Position numbers and translations under genes: made by a program | DNA from: Galeopsis tetrahit | Taxonomy: Eukaryota; Streptophyta; Magnoliopsida; Lamiales; Lamiaceae | Length of the DNA stretch: 64,000 nucleotides | Direction of reading: 5' to 3' | NCBI GenBank assembly: GCA_963675135.1 | Contig: OY776121.1 | Location: 79,754,875-79,818,874 of the forward strand | Shown: positions 42,193 to 53,522 of the stretch, piece by piece | Layout of the letters: each line of letters starts with the position of its first letter | Position numbering within the stretch: position 1 is the first letter of the stretch | Notes under the pieces: model-generated | What the model saw: only the letters and a program-made list of their open reading frames with translations | The model's database searches: none | Told to the model about the DNA's origin: nothing

Positions 42193-42516
42193 GGGGCATG
42201 AATCATCTTAGAGTTAATCCAAAATTCTTGCACTCAAATGCGACTTGCCATAAATGGGTTTTGGGAGGTGAGTGGCTATATATTCTTATACGGGTGATAT
42301 AATTATTTGTCAAATTTTCAGAAGTCTAATTCTTGTTGTTTTCCAGCTTTTGCTGAGATTCTGGATAATGCTTTAGATGAGGTACTTGCTTTCATTCTCA
42401 AGATATATTAATTTCATGGATTATTTATTGTCTATAAATCTTTTAATCTCAACTAGAGTTGCAATAGAGCTACTTATGTCCATGTGGATGTGTTAAAGAA
42501 CGTGAAGAACTGGTGA
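42193..42516 (+). pseudogene. MORC-family ATPase gene fragment (three exons of the GHKL domain)
   Basis: MORC proteins are GHKL ATPases acting in gene silencing and chromatin compaction. Exons 42193-42267, 42347-42381 and 42457 onward are joined by GT/AG introns in phase. They encode GGMNHLRVNPKFLHSNATCH, AFAEILDNALDE (the ATP-binding N box, with Asn and DE kept) and CNRATYVHVDVL. The frame then ends at TGA 42514-42516 and similarity stops. The rest of the ATPase (DNGGGM, GFKTSTM boxes), the S5 fold and the coiled coil are missing. It is a captured or broken fragment, not a working gene. Confidence 0.82.
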
Positions 42517-43218
42517 ATTTAGTCTAACTTGGAGTTCAGGGAATTGGTTGTTTGTTGTACTTGGAGTTAAAAAAGAGACTGCACATTGTAGATGTTCAAA
42601 CACTATTCTGTTGTGGAGGCAAAGAATGTGAAGGATTTTGGGACAAACAAGTATATTTCAAACAAGTAATTTAAATCTTGTTATAGTACTACAGTTGGTG
42701 GGTCTAATTCATCATGTTCACCAAGAAATGTTACTGTGATTAGTCCATACTTTTCAATTGATAGTCATTTCTTTTAGAGTAAATCATCCCTTGAATTGAA
42801 TGTTTTAGTTGTAAGCATACTTTTTATTATACTTGTTTCTACAGTACAAATAAATGAGAAATGTCGTTGGGCCTTGACAAGTCATATGACTAATGTAGTT
42901 TAAGATTTAAGCAATTGGCATGGACATTAGATGAACTTATCATAGTACTTATTTAATTTATCAAAACTCAGTTTCATTTGAGGGTTTTTATATGTGAAAC
43001 TGTGTAAAATGCAGGGGTTTACAGTATTATATGTAGTACTACTACTATTTAGGTTGAAGACGTGATACTGTTTTACTATATTATGTGATACTACTATTTA
43101 GGTTGAGTCCAATCTTTCTCTCAAGTTCAATTTCAATCCGATTTTTGTAAATCCGTTCTATTTTTGAAGTATTTTTATGTAAAATCAATAGATATGGCTT
43201 CTGTTTGTTTTGTAATAG
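42517..43218. other. Intron-like spacer between gene fragments
   Basis: About 700 bp of T-rich sequence with GTGATACTACTATTTAGGTTGA duplicated near 43050 and 43085. No coding region recognised. Confidence 0.4.
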
Positions 43219-43297
43219 GAATCGCTTATGGCTTCAAAGCGGATCTTGAAGGAGCTCAAGGATCTTCAGAAGGATCCTCCTACCTCTTGCAGTGCTG
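43219..43297 (+). pseudogene. Ubiquitin-conjugating enzyme E2 (UBC8-11 type), first coding exon only
   Basis: After an AG acceptor at 43217-43218, the ATG at 43228 opens MASKRILKELKDLQKDPPTS followed by CSA. This is the exact N-terminus of the plant UBC8/9/10/11/28 group of ubiquitin E2s (family knowledge), ending at a GT donor in phase 1. No later E2 exon, including the catalytic-Cys exon, follows; the next exon-like piece belongs to a LIM gene. A single captured exon. Confidence 0.88.
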
Positions 43298-43449
43298 GTA
43301 TATTACTAACATTCCCTGACAATTTGAACAAGGAAAATGATTAAATAAATAGGACTTGATTTTTGTTTTGGCACCTCTGTCTCCGTGTATGTAGTATGTT
43401 GTTGGTTGAATATAAATTAAGATGATTGGATCTGTTTGATTGATGGCAG

Positions 43450-43657
43450 ATGAGCAACTACTCGTCCATGGATGGTGTTCTCTACTGCAAGACTCATTTT
43501 GAACAGCTTTTCAAGGAGTCTAGAAATTTTAGCATGAATTTTCAAAATTGTAAGTAATTTCATATCATATCCAAACCCTGCATTATCTGATTGATTATTC
43601 ATTGGCTTTTGATGAATGAATGTTTCAGCTGTAAATCCAGAGAGGGAAACTTCACTG
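43450..43657 (+). pseudogene. LIM-domain protein gene fragment (plant WLIM-type), two exons
   Basis: Exons 43450-43549 and 43629-43657 have GT/AG borders and matching phase. The first encodes NYSSMDGVLYCKTHFEQLFK followed by ESRNF, the end of the first LIM zinc finger of plant LIM proteins, which bind and bundle actin. The second encodes a short linker (VNPERETSL). The first zinc-finger half and the second LIM domain are missing. It lies in the same orientation as the MORC and UBC fragments. Confidence 0.82.
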
Positions 43658-43845
43658 GTAAGTAACTAAATTGGGCGTGTACTATTTTGATCTCTGAATT
43701 AAGAAGATGTAAAGGTAGTGTCATGCTCGTTCATTATATCATGCTTTCCCTGAGTTTTTTGACTTCTTACTTGTTTATCAGTATCTTTGTACTCTTATGT
43801 CTGTTAGTGCTTTTCATATTGTAATTTCAGCTTTAGATTTTACTA

Positions 43846-46800
43846 TCCCCTTATATACTAATAGGGAGTTTAAATTGATGATGTGTTATTTTGTGGTTAA
43901 TTTGGCTTATGTGTCATTTTGTGGTTGATTTGACTTATGTGTCACAATTTAATGAAGTTGTAAATTTTAAAAAGTATGATGTGTAATTAAGTTATTGGTT
44001 GAGTAAGATATGATTCTTAAACTCTTTCCAAATATTATATTCTTATTATTTTAACATTGACTAATTAAATTAATTTTTATTTTATTTACTTAACTTTATT
44101 GTAGTATTCATTTTATTCTTGGCAAAAACTTATATGCAATATTGCATACATGCAATATGGCTAATTAAGGTAAATTAGGTCAAAATTCGTGGGTCAACGT
44201 GGGTCAACACGGGTCAAAACGGGTCAACCTTAATTAAAATATTTATTTTCACTCTAATATACTATTATTTTACTACATGACCAAAACTATGTTACTACAA
44301 GAACTAAATTTTGTCACTACAAGGTCAAAAGTGTATTACTATAAGTCCAAAAATATTCTGGACACTTATTTTTTTGGGATAAAATTACTAAAATAATTTT
44401 GACTTATTCGGCTACTACATGACTAAAACAATGTTACTATAAGACCAAAATTTTATCACTAAAAGGTCAAAAGTGTATTACTACATGTTCAAAAATATTC
44501 TGGAGACTTTATTTTTTGGTGAATTTTTCAGAATGTTTTGACATGTAGTATTAAATTTTTGGCCTTGTAGTGGTAATATTTTGGCCTTATAGTAACAATA
44601 TTTTGGTCATGTAGTAAACCACATGTTTGCAACCCGCAAATTTTCTGGGCAACTCGGATTCAGGCTTATGACCCGCGATTTTTTTAAAAATTGACTTAAT
44701 TTGACTTTTGGACTTAGGGTTTTGACTTGCCTAATTGGGATGAAATGCATGTATGCAATATTTCACATAAGACTAACCCTTTGTTCTTTAGTTTAATTTA
44801 TTTTAGAACTATTTAATGTTATTCTTAGTAAAATACAATCTAATTTTTTTTTATTGGAGTGTACAATTCTTTATTTAATTAGTTATTAAATTGTATTTTA
44901 TAATTAATTTTATCTTATATCTCAAGTAATTTTTCTGCAATTATTTTAAATTTATTATAAGTTTAATGCATTTAAAAAATAGAGCTCGAAAACATATATG
45001 TAAAACTTATTATATAATTTTATACATAATATTTATTATATAAATAATTATATTATTTACAAGATTAACAAATTTGTTATATATACATAATACACTACTT
45101 CTATAGTATATAATCCCCTTATATACTAATAGGGAGTTTAAATTGATGATGTGTCATTTTGTGGTTAATTTGGCTTATGTGTCATTTTGTGGTTGATTTG
45201 GCTTATGTGTCATAATTTAATGAAGTTGTAAATTTTAAAAAGTATGATGTGTAATTAAATTATTGGTTGAGTAAGATATGATTCTTAAACTCTTTCCAAA
45301 TATTATATTCTTATTATTTTAACATTGACTAATTAAATTAATTTTTATTTTATTTACTTAACTTTATTGTAGTATTCATTTTATTCTTTAGTTTAATTTA
45401 TTTTAGAACTATTTAATGTTATTCTGAGTAAAATACAATCTAATTTTTTTTATTGGGGTGTACAATTCTTTATTTAATTAGTTATTAAATTGTATTTTAT
45501 AATTAATTTTATCTTATATCTCTCAAGTAATTTTTCTGCAATTATTTTAAATTTATTATAAGTTTAAGGTATTTAAAAAATAGAGCTCGAAAATATATAT
45601 GTAAAACTTATTATATAATTTCATACATAATATTTATTATATAAATAATTATATTATTTACAAGAATAACAAATTTGTTATATATACATAATACACTACT
45701 TCTATAGTATATAATTCCCTTATATACTAATAGGGAGTTTAAATTGATGATGTGTTATTTTGTGGTTAATTTGGCTTATGTGTCATTTTGTGGTTGATTT
45801 GACTTATGTGTCACAATTTAATGAAGTTGTTAAAAAGTATGATGTGTAATTAAGTTATTGGTTGAGTAAGATATGATTCATAAACTCTTTCCAAATATTA
45901 TATTCTTACTATTTTAACATTGGTTACTTAAATTAATTTTTGTTTTATTTACTTAACTTTATTGTAGTATTCATTTTATTCTTTAGTGTAATTTATTTTA
46001 GAACTATTTAATGTTCTTCTGAGTAAAATACAATCTTAATCTTAAAATTATTTTTATTGGGGTGTACAATTCTTTATTTAATTAGTTATTAAATTGTATT
46101 TTATAATTAATTTTATCTTATATCTCAAGTAATTTTTTCTGCAATTATTTTAAATTTATTATAAGTTTAATGCATTTAAAAAATAGAGCTCAAAAATATA
46201 TATGTAAAACTTATTATATAATTTCATACATAATATTTATTATATAAATAATTATATTATTTACAAGATTAACAAATTTGTTATATATACATAATACACT
46301 AGTTCTATAGTATATAATCCCCTTGTATACTAATAGGGAGTTTAAATTGATGATGTGTAATTTTGTGGTTAATTTGGCTTATGTGTCATTTTGTGGTTGA
46401 TTTGACTTATGTGTCACAATTTAATGAAGTTGTAAATTTTAAAAAGTATGATGTGTAATTAAGTTATTGGTTGACTAAGATATGATTCTTAAACTCTTTC
46501 CAAATATTATATTCTTATTATTTTAACATTAACTAATTAAATTAATTTTTATTTTATTTACTTAACTTTATTGTAGTATTCATTTTATTCTTTAGTTTAA
46601 TTTATTTTAGAACTATTTAGTGTTCTTCTGAGTAAAATACAATCTAAATTTTTTTTTATTGGGGTGTACAATTCTTTATTTAATTAGTTATTAAATTGTA
46701 TTTTATAATTAATTTTATCTTATATCTCAATTAATTTTTCTGTAATTATTTTAAATTTATTATAAGTTTAATGCATTTAAAAAATAGAGCTCGAAAATAT

Positions 46801-47240
46801 ATATATAAAACTTATTATATAATTTCATACATAATATTTATTATATAAATAATTATATTATTTACAAGATTAACAAATTTGTTATATATACATAATACAC
46901 TAGTTCTATAGTATATAATCCCCTTATATACTAATAGGGAGTTTAAATTGATGATGTGTCATTTTGTGGTTAATTTGGATTATGTGTCATTTTGTGGTTG
47001 ATTTGACTTATGTGTCACAGTTTAATGAAGTTGTAAATTTTAAAAAGTATGATGTGTAATTAAGTTATTGGTTGAGTAAGATATGATTCTTAAACTCTTT
47101 CCAAATATTATATTCTTATTATTTTAACATTGACTAATTAAATTAATTTTTATTTTATTTACTTAACTTTATTGTAGTATTCATTTTATTCTATAGTTCA
47201 ATTTATTTTAGAACTATTTAATGTTATTCTGAGTAAAATA
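43846..47240. repeat. ~602-bp tandem array with Helitron-like 5' termini (4.5 copies)
   Basis: Monomers start at 43846, 45114, 45715, 46318 and 46919 with TCCCCTTATATACTAATAGG (minor variants). The spacing is 601-603 bp, except the first, which holds a 0.66-kb insertion. Each unit contains TTTTGTGGTTGATTTGACTT and ends with AACAAATTTGTT, then ACACTA(G/C), then CTATAGTATATAA. The start matches the 5' end of the Helitron at 63244. The last copy is partial. Monomers are roughly 95% alike by eye. No ORFs. Confidence 0.88.
44121..44779. mobile_element. Non-autonomous MULE-like element inside the first array monomer
   Basis: 659 bp absent from the other monomers. Ends: GGCAAAAACTTATATGCAA on the left against GGGTTAGTCTTATGTGAAA read in from the right, both continuing TATTGCATACATGCA. 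Flanked by TTTATTCTT (44112-44120) and TTTGTTCTT (44780-44788), a 9-bp duplication with one mismatch; the uninterrupted monomers have the single site. The interior has repeated ACTACAAG / TTGTAGT words in both orientations. Confidence 0.75.
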
Positions 47241-47527
47241 CTATTTAATGTTATTCTGAGTTTAATTAAAAAAATGGTATAATTGCATGTAATACTGTTA
47301 CGTTTTAATTGTAATACTTTTTATGTTTTGATTTAATATCCTTCAAAACTTGAGTAGTTAATTAGTTCATTTTTTAAACATTGAATTTGGTAAAAATAGT
47401 TGTGTTTTTGTATGATACTGTCTAAGTATTTCATGTGTTACTGTCTAGGTGTGTTGAGATGTAGAATGATATAGTATTCCATCCAGTATTGTTTCCATTT
47501 ATTTGTGTTAAGTTGATAAATTACTTT
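47241..47527. other. AT-rich spacer; no gene seen
   Basis: Contains several GTAATACTGT-like words also found at 43000-43100 and 49150-49300, suggesting these stretches were once one sequence. Confidence 0.4.
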
Positions 47528-49035
47528 GGGGATTAAAGATTTTTTAGTCCACTAAGTTGGACTGATTTTGAATTTGATCCACACGAATTACACATTTTGA
47601 TTTTGGTCCAATAAGTATACTTAAATTTTGAAATCAGCCCTTTTACCTGCTATAGCAGGTAATGTAACAGGTCATGCCCACTTGAATTTAATCCACATTT
47701 TTATTATATATTTCTATTTTTTATATGAATTAAAGATTAATTTAAATTTATTAATTAAAAAAATCACGAATATTAGCAAAAATTAAAAAAAATTAAAAAT
47801 TTGAAAAATAACTTGTGAATAATATTTAAAATTCTAATTAACTTTTTTCAAAAATTTTAATTTTTTTTTAATATTGATAAAATTAAAAAAAAAACTAAAC
47901 ATATTCATTCATAAATCAATATATTATTAGAAAAATCAATTAACTTGCTTAATTCGAAAACTATATAATTGCAAATAGATATTAGAAATTTATTTAATTA
48001 TTTTAAAATAATTAAATGAATATACAAATTTATCTTTAAAAAAAACTCTCAAATAAAAAAAATATTTACTAAAACTATCAAAAAAAAAAAAACTCTCAAA
48101 TAAAAAAAACATTTATTTTAATATTTTAAATAAATCTAAAAATCCACAAATATTTGAAATCATAAAAAATCCTCAAATAAATAAAAAAATATACAAGTAA
48201 ATTCAAAATTTTCACCCTCCCCCACTTTAATAGAAAGAAGATGATGAATAGTAAAAAAAAATTATTTGAAATTAACTATATGTCAATTTTATTATATTTT
48301 TTATTTGAAATTAGCTCATAAAAAATATGAAGACCTATTTTTTGTAATACTCTATTTAAATAAATATACTTCTATTTATTGAATTAATTCAATGATTTTT
48401 TAATTTATTTTGAGAATTTTTTTGGGATTTAAAATATTTGGTGAATTGTGAATTTATTTAAAATATTTAAATATTAATATATAAGTAAGGTTTTAATGAA
48501 ATTTTTTGGCGATTTTAATTTTTTTTTTCATTTGGAAGTTTTAATATTTTAAGGATAAATTTGTATATTTATTACATTATTTATAAAATAAATAAATTTA
48601 TACTACTAATTTTTTCTAATTAGGTATGTTAATGGAGTTTTCTAAGAATTAATTGATTTAGAAAATAATTTATTTGATTTTTTTCATATTATAATATTTT
48701 AGATTTAAAATAAATCATTTCATATTTTACATACTAGTCCTAATTTGTTTTTTATAATTTTAAAATATTATTTAATATTTTAACTAATATTCATAGTTTT
48801 TCTAAATTAATAAATATAAATAAGTCATAAAAAGAAAAGAATATTTCACATGTTAAAAAAGAAAATAAAAATTAAATTTCACATGTGTATTGACTTGTTG
48901 GTGACCTGCTATTACGGGTTAAAGGACCATTTTCAAAATTTAAGTAAACTTATTAGATCGAAATCAAAATATATAATCCATCTAGACCAAATTCAAAATC
49001 AGTCCAACTTAGTGCACTAAAAAATCTTTAATACC
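47528..49035. mobile_element. Non-autonomous MULE (1.5 kb, long TIRs)
   Basis: Perfect 9-bp duplication AATTACTTT (47519-47527 and 49036-49044). TIRs of about 130 bp: left GGGGATTAAAGATTTTTTAG and right (inverted) GGTATTAAAGATTTTTTAG, followed in both by CACTAAGTTGGACTGATTTT and further to the AGCAGGT block. The interior is A/T-rich with no transposase and no captured gene seen. Confidence 0.92.
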
Positions 49036-49044
49036 AATTACTTT

Positions 49045-50140
49045 GTAAACAATAGAATATGGCTTCCCTAAATTGTTGATATTGTAGAATTCTCAAATGC
49101 TTAAATATTTTTCTTTTATAATACCATGTTTCTTATTATGTAATATTGTATGCTTTCAGGTGTGATACTGTTAAGAGAATGTGCACAAGTGGTTAGAGAA
49201 GAAGAGAATAATGATCCAATTATAAATATTTTGGTTTTCACTTTGTAATACTGTCAATTGCAATAATGTAATATTGTTATATGTAACAGTGCAATACTAT
49301 TTACATAAAATTTGTGAAAATGCTACATTAATGTATAAAACAGCAATACACATAAAATTTGTGTTATTATTTTAGTATTTTGTATAATATTGACATATAT
49401 AAATGTGTCATATTCTCATAATATTTTTTCTATCTTAATTTTTTTTGATAAGTACCATAAAAATCTAAATCAAAATATAAATGCAGTTTGTATAATAAAC
49501 TAAAAAAAAAATGTTGTATATACAAACTGAAAAAAAAAAAACAAAAAAACGTTGGTATAATAAATTGAAAAAAAAAAAAATGTTGTTTGTGGGATTCAAA
49601 CCCGGTCATAAGGGTAAAATCTATAGACTTTTGCCACTAGGCTAAAACAATTACTTGGAATAATTATAACAGTTTCGCTAGCTATACGGCTATACATTTG
49701 TTTACACTGTTAGATCTGTTCAAAATGGGTTGACCCGCGAAAATTGTGATTTACTTAATATATGCAGATTTTGTGGATTTTACACTATTTACACATAAGC
49801 ACACATAAGGGATTTTCACACAAATCCTTCCCTTCAAATGATATTTTTCATCAATCCACTCTTGTAAATCTTTTTTGAGTGCATATGAGATGGTCTCTGT
49901 TAAGACATGGCTGAGTGTTATGATTTATTTTACCATATTGAGATTTATATAGTGGAGTATATGTTTCATTCACCATGCATGAATATATTCAAGTGTCGTA
50001 ACAAATTAATGTAAACATGAATACAATGAATATATTTAATTAGTTACAAAGAATTGGTTGATGCATGAATATAATCAAGTAAACATATATGAATTCATTT
50101 ATTTTTAATACATATACACTAAATATACTGAATTTCAAAG
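49045..50140. other. AT-rich intergenic sequence; no gene seen
   Basis: TAATATTGT/GTAATACTG-type words, then poly(A) blocks, a tRNA-like piece (separate entry) and unclassified sequence. TGCTTTCAG at 49153-49161 looks like a splice acceptor, but no coding exon follows. Confidence 0.4.
49585..49655 (-). repeat. tRNA-related (SINE-like) sequence
   Basis: On the minus strand: A-box-like TAGCCTAGTGG (49634-49644) and B-box-like GGTTTGAATCC (49592-49602). The A box is identical to that at 18202-18212. No acceptor stem, so not a tRNA gene. Confidence 0.6.
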
Positions 50141-50250
50141 GTCACTCTTTTAATTAACAAATATTAATTTATCGATAAATTAATACCTCTTTAAATTAAT
50201 AAATTTACATGGTCCCAAGGTTATTAATTTATAGAGGTTTAACGGTACAC
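50141..50250 (-). repeat. Inverted copy of the CTCTATAAATTAATA repeat
   Basis: TTATTAATTTATAGAGGTTTAACGG is the inverse of the terminus at 41147, with GGTCCCA also shared. Together with the left copy it brackets the fragment-rich region, but no matching target duplication was found. Confidence 0.5.
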
Positions 50251-50433
50251 ATCCACGATCAACAAATTAACAAGCTAAGAGCTCGAAATTTTGTCACGTA
50301 CAGCAATAAAACGAACGAGGCCAAATTTAGGCGAATGCTAGCTTGTCGGAGATTGAAGGGGAAGAAGTACTACTCATGGAATATAATTAAATGTTTGCAA
50401 GAATGCATTGTGCTTGGAAAAATTAAGTGAATA

Positions 50434-50800
50434 CTCCCTCCGTCCGTCTATAAGCTTCTCATTTTACCATTTTGATCCGTCCGTCTATAAGTTTCACATA
50501 CCCTTTTTGGTATGTACTTTTTCTTACACATCACACATCACTTTATATATTACTTTTTCTCTCTATCTCTCTCCTTCTTCCAATCACATCACTTGTACTA
50601 TGGGGGTGTTTTCAAACGTACACTATAAACAGCTTCCAAAATCACTTTTTTTAAAGCTGCCCTCTCACAGCTTTTACTTTTCAGAAGTGCTTTTAAGCTG
50701 TTTATTGAGTTTGCAAACACCCCTTATATCTATTATTTAATCAATTTTCTTAATATTTGTGTCAAAAAGTAAAGGGAAGCTTATAGGCGGACGGAGGGAG
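50434..50800. mobile_element. Stowaway MITE interrupted by another MITE
   Basis: CTCCCTCCGTCCGTC ... GGACGGAGGGAG with flanking TA. The 123-bp MITE at 50602-50724 splits its ACTTGTACTATATCTATT block, which is continuous in the copies at 51323 and 54828. Confidence 0.93.
50602..50724. mobile_element. Small MITE nested in a Stowaway
   Basis: TIRs GGGGGTGTTTTCAAAC / AGGGGTGTTTGCAAAC (inverted), extended by TAAACAGCTT in both arms, and a 3-bp duplication TAT (50599-50601, 50725-50727), as read from the uninterrupted Stowaway copies. The class is probably PIF/Harbinger (3-bp TSD). It is related to the remnant in intron 7 of the bromodomain gene. Confidence 0.88.
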
Positions 50801-50865
50801 TATTTACCAAAACCTTAAAATTGGAGCACCTAGTAGTCAAAATTTAATGGATTTTAAAAGCCTAA

Positions 50866-51248
50866 GGGTGTGTTTGGTTTGGGATTGGCCAATCCGGATT
50901 TGGATGGGCCATCCCCCATCCCATCCCTCTCCATCCAAATACCCATTCACCCCTATAATACATCTACATACCTATTTTTATACAATCACATCATTCTTTT
51001 TTTTCTTTTAATCACTCATTATCTCTCCTACTTTTCTTCCACACATTTATTCTCTCTCCTACTTTCTTCCACACATTTATTCTCTCTTCTACTTTCTTCC
51101 ACACATTTATTCTCTTTCCTACTTGATTTGACATAAAGTTCTCCATCCACACCTATTTTTCAATCTCAATCCAAACACAATTTTTATTCAATTACTATTC
51201 ATGGATTATCCCCATCCCATCCACCACCATCCCAAACCAAACAGCACC
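50866..51248. mobile_element. Tourist-like (PIF/Harbinger) MITE
   Basis: TIRs GGGTGTGTTTGGTTTGGGAT and (inverted) GGTGCTGTTTGGTTTGGGAT, flanked by TAA on both sides (50863-50865, 51249-51251). Inside, a ~30-bp unit (CTACTTTCTTCCACACATTTATTCTC) is repeated three times. 383 bp. Confidence 0.93.
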
Positions 51249-51322
51249 TAATGCTTTTTATGTATTGTGTTTGTTTTGTGATTTATGTAGGGTAGGATTT
51301 AACTTTATAGAATAGAATTATA

Positions 51323-51556
51323 CTCCCTCCGTCCGCCTATAAGTTTCCCATTTTACCATTTTAGTTTGTCCACCTATAAGATTCCCATACCCTTTTTGGT
51401 AAGTACTTTTTCTTACACTTCACTTTATATTTTACTTTTTCTCTCTATCTCTCTCCTTCTTCCAATCACATCACTTGTACTATATCTATTATTTAATCAC
51501 TTTTCTTAATCTATGTGCCAAAAAGTAGCGGGAAGCTTATAGGCGGACGGAGGGAG
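51323..51556. mobile_element. Stowaway MITE
   Basis: CTCCCTCCGTCCGCC ... GGCGGACGGAGGGAG with TA on both sides. 234 bp, near-identical family member to 54828 and 57897. Confidence 0.95.
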
Positions 51557-51954
51557 TAGGTTTTATAGGTATTTATATAGGGTTTGTAAGTATTTATAGG
51601 GTTGATTTTTATAGGTTTTATAGGTATTTATAGGGTGAGATTTTGAAATCATCAATCAAAATCCTAAACTGTAATGGGTGAAGTTTCGAAATCCGAATTT
51701 CCGGAACAAACATGCCCCAAAAAAATTTGAGCATTAGTTAAAACTTCAAATTAGGTGTAAAATTCCTTTTATGCCCTCCTATCTCTCCTTTTTCAAATTT
51801 CAAATCCACATCTATCAAATTCATTTTTTTTTTCTCGGGAAAATCTTCTTTCTCTATCATCTCTCTTAAATCTCATTGCTCTCTCATCTCAAGAAGACTG
51901 GGTTTCATCTTGATTTTTTTCCTTTTGATTCGTTCATCTTGTTTATTTTATTTA
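51557..51954. other. Spacer with short TTTATAGG repeats; no gene seen
   Basis: 51557-51640 has five GGTATTTATA / TTTATAGG units. CCGGAACAAACATGCCCC at 51700-51717 looks like a Harbinger-type terminus without an identified partner. 51780-51900 is pyrimidine-rich, leader-like. Confidence 0.4.
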
Positions 51955-52600
51955 AACGCACGGCGGGGCGACGTGTGTGGAGGGGGGAAGGATGCGGCGG
52001 CGGCGACGACGGGAGTGAGAGTGGCGGCGCTGCCGCACGCTGGGGGTACAAAAATTGAAAAAAAATAAGTGGAAAGCCATCGAGAGGAAGGGACGGCGGT
52101 CGCGGTGTTGGTGCGAGGGTTTGGGTGGGGGAAGGCAGGGCGGCGGCGCTGGGCGAGGGAGAAGAGGCGCCGCCGTCGAGATGTAACAAATCTGAAGAAA
52201 AAAAGCGAGGGAGGGAAGGAGGAGGGGATGGCGACTTTTGGTGGATCTATCTTTGGTCGACGTCGGCGCCGATCTGCAACTCCACCGTGAGAGTCGAAGA
52301 GGGCAGCGACTGAAGAGGATGGGGTTTGTCGATTTTTTTCGATTTCTGGTATTACTTTTTATGTTTTCAAATGTGATGTACTTTTCCGGCTTTGGGTTTC
52401 GTGTTTGATTTCTGGTTTGTGTTTCGTTTTTTCCGGCTTTGCGTCGGAGCTCTGCGCGTTTTCCTGATTTGGGGTTTTCGACAGGTGGTGTTGCTGTAAC
52501 GGATGGGCGGCGGAGCTCTGCGCGTCGCCGACTGTGGTGTCGGCGGCCAAACAGGTTCTAGGGCAGAGACTAGGGTTCTGTCCTTTCAATGGGTTTACTA
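51955..52600. other. GC-rich island, possible 5' end of a gene or captured leader
   Basis: 51955-52320 and 52430-52560 are strongly GC-rich and CpG-rich in an otherwise AT-rich window. A pyrimidine-rich leader precedes them, and GGAGCTCTGCGCGT appears twice (about 52446 and 52510). Six-frame reading shows only Arg/Gly/Pro-rich stop-broken frames of no known family. It resembles the GC-rich first exon/leader of a plant gene that is no longer present. Confidence 0.4.
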
Positions 52601-53230
52601 ATTGCTAGCCCAGGTGTGCACCCCCAGTTTCAGTTAATACACCCCCATATTCACACCACCAGTTTCATTCAACCAAATACTGTAAAATAAATAATTAATG
52701 ACGACTACTCAAAGTAAAAATAATCTATTTTTTTTGAGGATGTGGTTTGAGTATGTCAATATTTGAAATTTCGGTATTAATCGACCGTGTCTATCTAGTA
52801 TTTGGGGATGTTTTTGCAAAATAAATCTTCCACACTTTTAATTCATTTTAAGTAATTATTATCTTCTAAAGTATTAAATATAATTATTATCTGTAAAATA
52901 AACTCAATATATGCATTATTTATTGCTATGCAATGTGCGTATGCATTATTTGTTGGATATATCTTAAATCATTTTATATTTTTTAAATTCTAATTTATAT
53001 TTTCAAGAGCTTTTTAATAAATTTTTTGAAAAAATAATCAACAAATTAAATTGTTTTTTACTAGTACGTAATGTGTTGTAAATATGCATCATTTACTCGG
53101 TATATGCATTATTTGTTGCTAGTATGCAATGTGTGTATGCATTATTTATTATTAGAATGCAATGTGTGTGTGCATTATATAATGCTCGTATGCAATGTTT
53201 GTGCAAACATGTACTTAATATAATGTAATA
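52601..53230. other. AT-rich spacer with ~30-bp degenerate repeats
   Basis: From about 52905 to 53215 the words ATGCAATGTGTGTATGCATT and TGCATTATTTGTTGCTAG recur four to five times. Remainder unclassified; no coding sequence. Confidence 0.5.
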
Positions 53231-53522
53231 CTCCCTCCGTCCAATTTTATTATGCCCACTTCTCCGAGCACGGATTTTAATGAATATTGATTAGTTTATT
53301 CATAAAGTAGATAAGTTGAGGGTATAATAGGGTATTGTGGGTCCATTTGTAAATAAATGATTGTTTATTAATAAAGTGGATGGCAAAGTGGGTAAATAAG
53401 TGATGGTAGGAGGGTGGAGATAAAGTAGTATGAATAGTATTGTTTCCAAAAAGGGGTATGGGCATAATAAAATTGGACAACCAAAAAAGAAAAGTGGGAA
53501 TAATGAAATTGGACGGAGGGAG
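53231..53522. mobile_element. Stowaway-like MITE (second subfamily)
   Basis: CTCCCTCCGTCCAATTTTATTATG ... ATAATGAAATTGGACGGAGGGAG, inverted ends with flanking TA. The body differs from the 'CGCCTATAAG' subfamily. Confidence 0.92.

Noticed and set aside
41147..50250. The inverted CTCTATAAATTAATA copies at both ends suggested one 9-kb transposon enclosing the gene fragments and the tandem array.
   Set aside because: No matching target duplication was found beside either copy, and the copies differ in their inner sequence. They fit better as two independent copies of one repeat family.
51905..52313. Overlapping ORFs on both strands in the GC-rich block.
   Set aside because: They consist of Arg/Gly/Pro-rich codons expected from GC-rich sequence, are open in several frames at once and match no family known to me.
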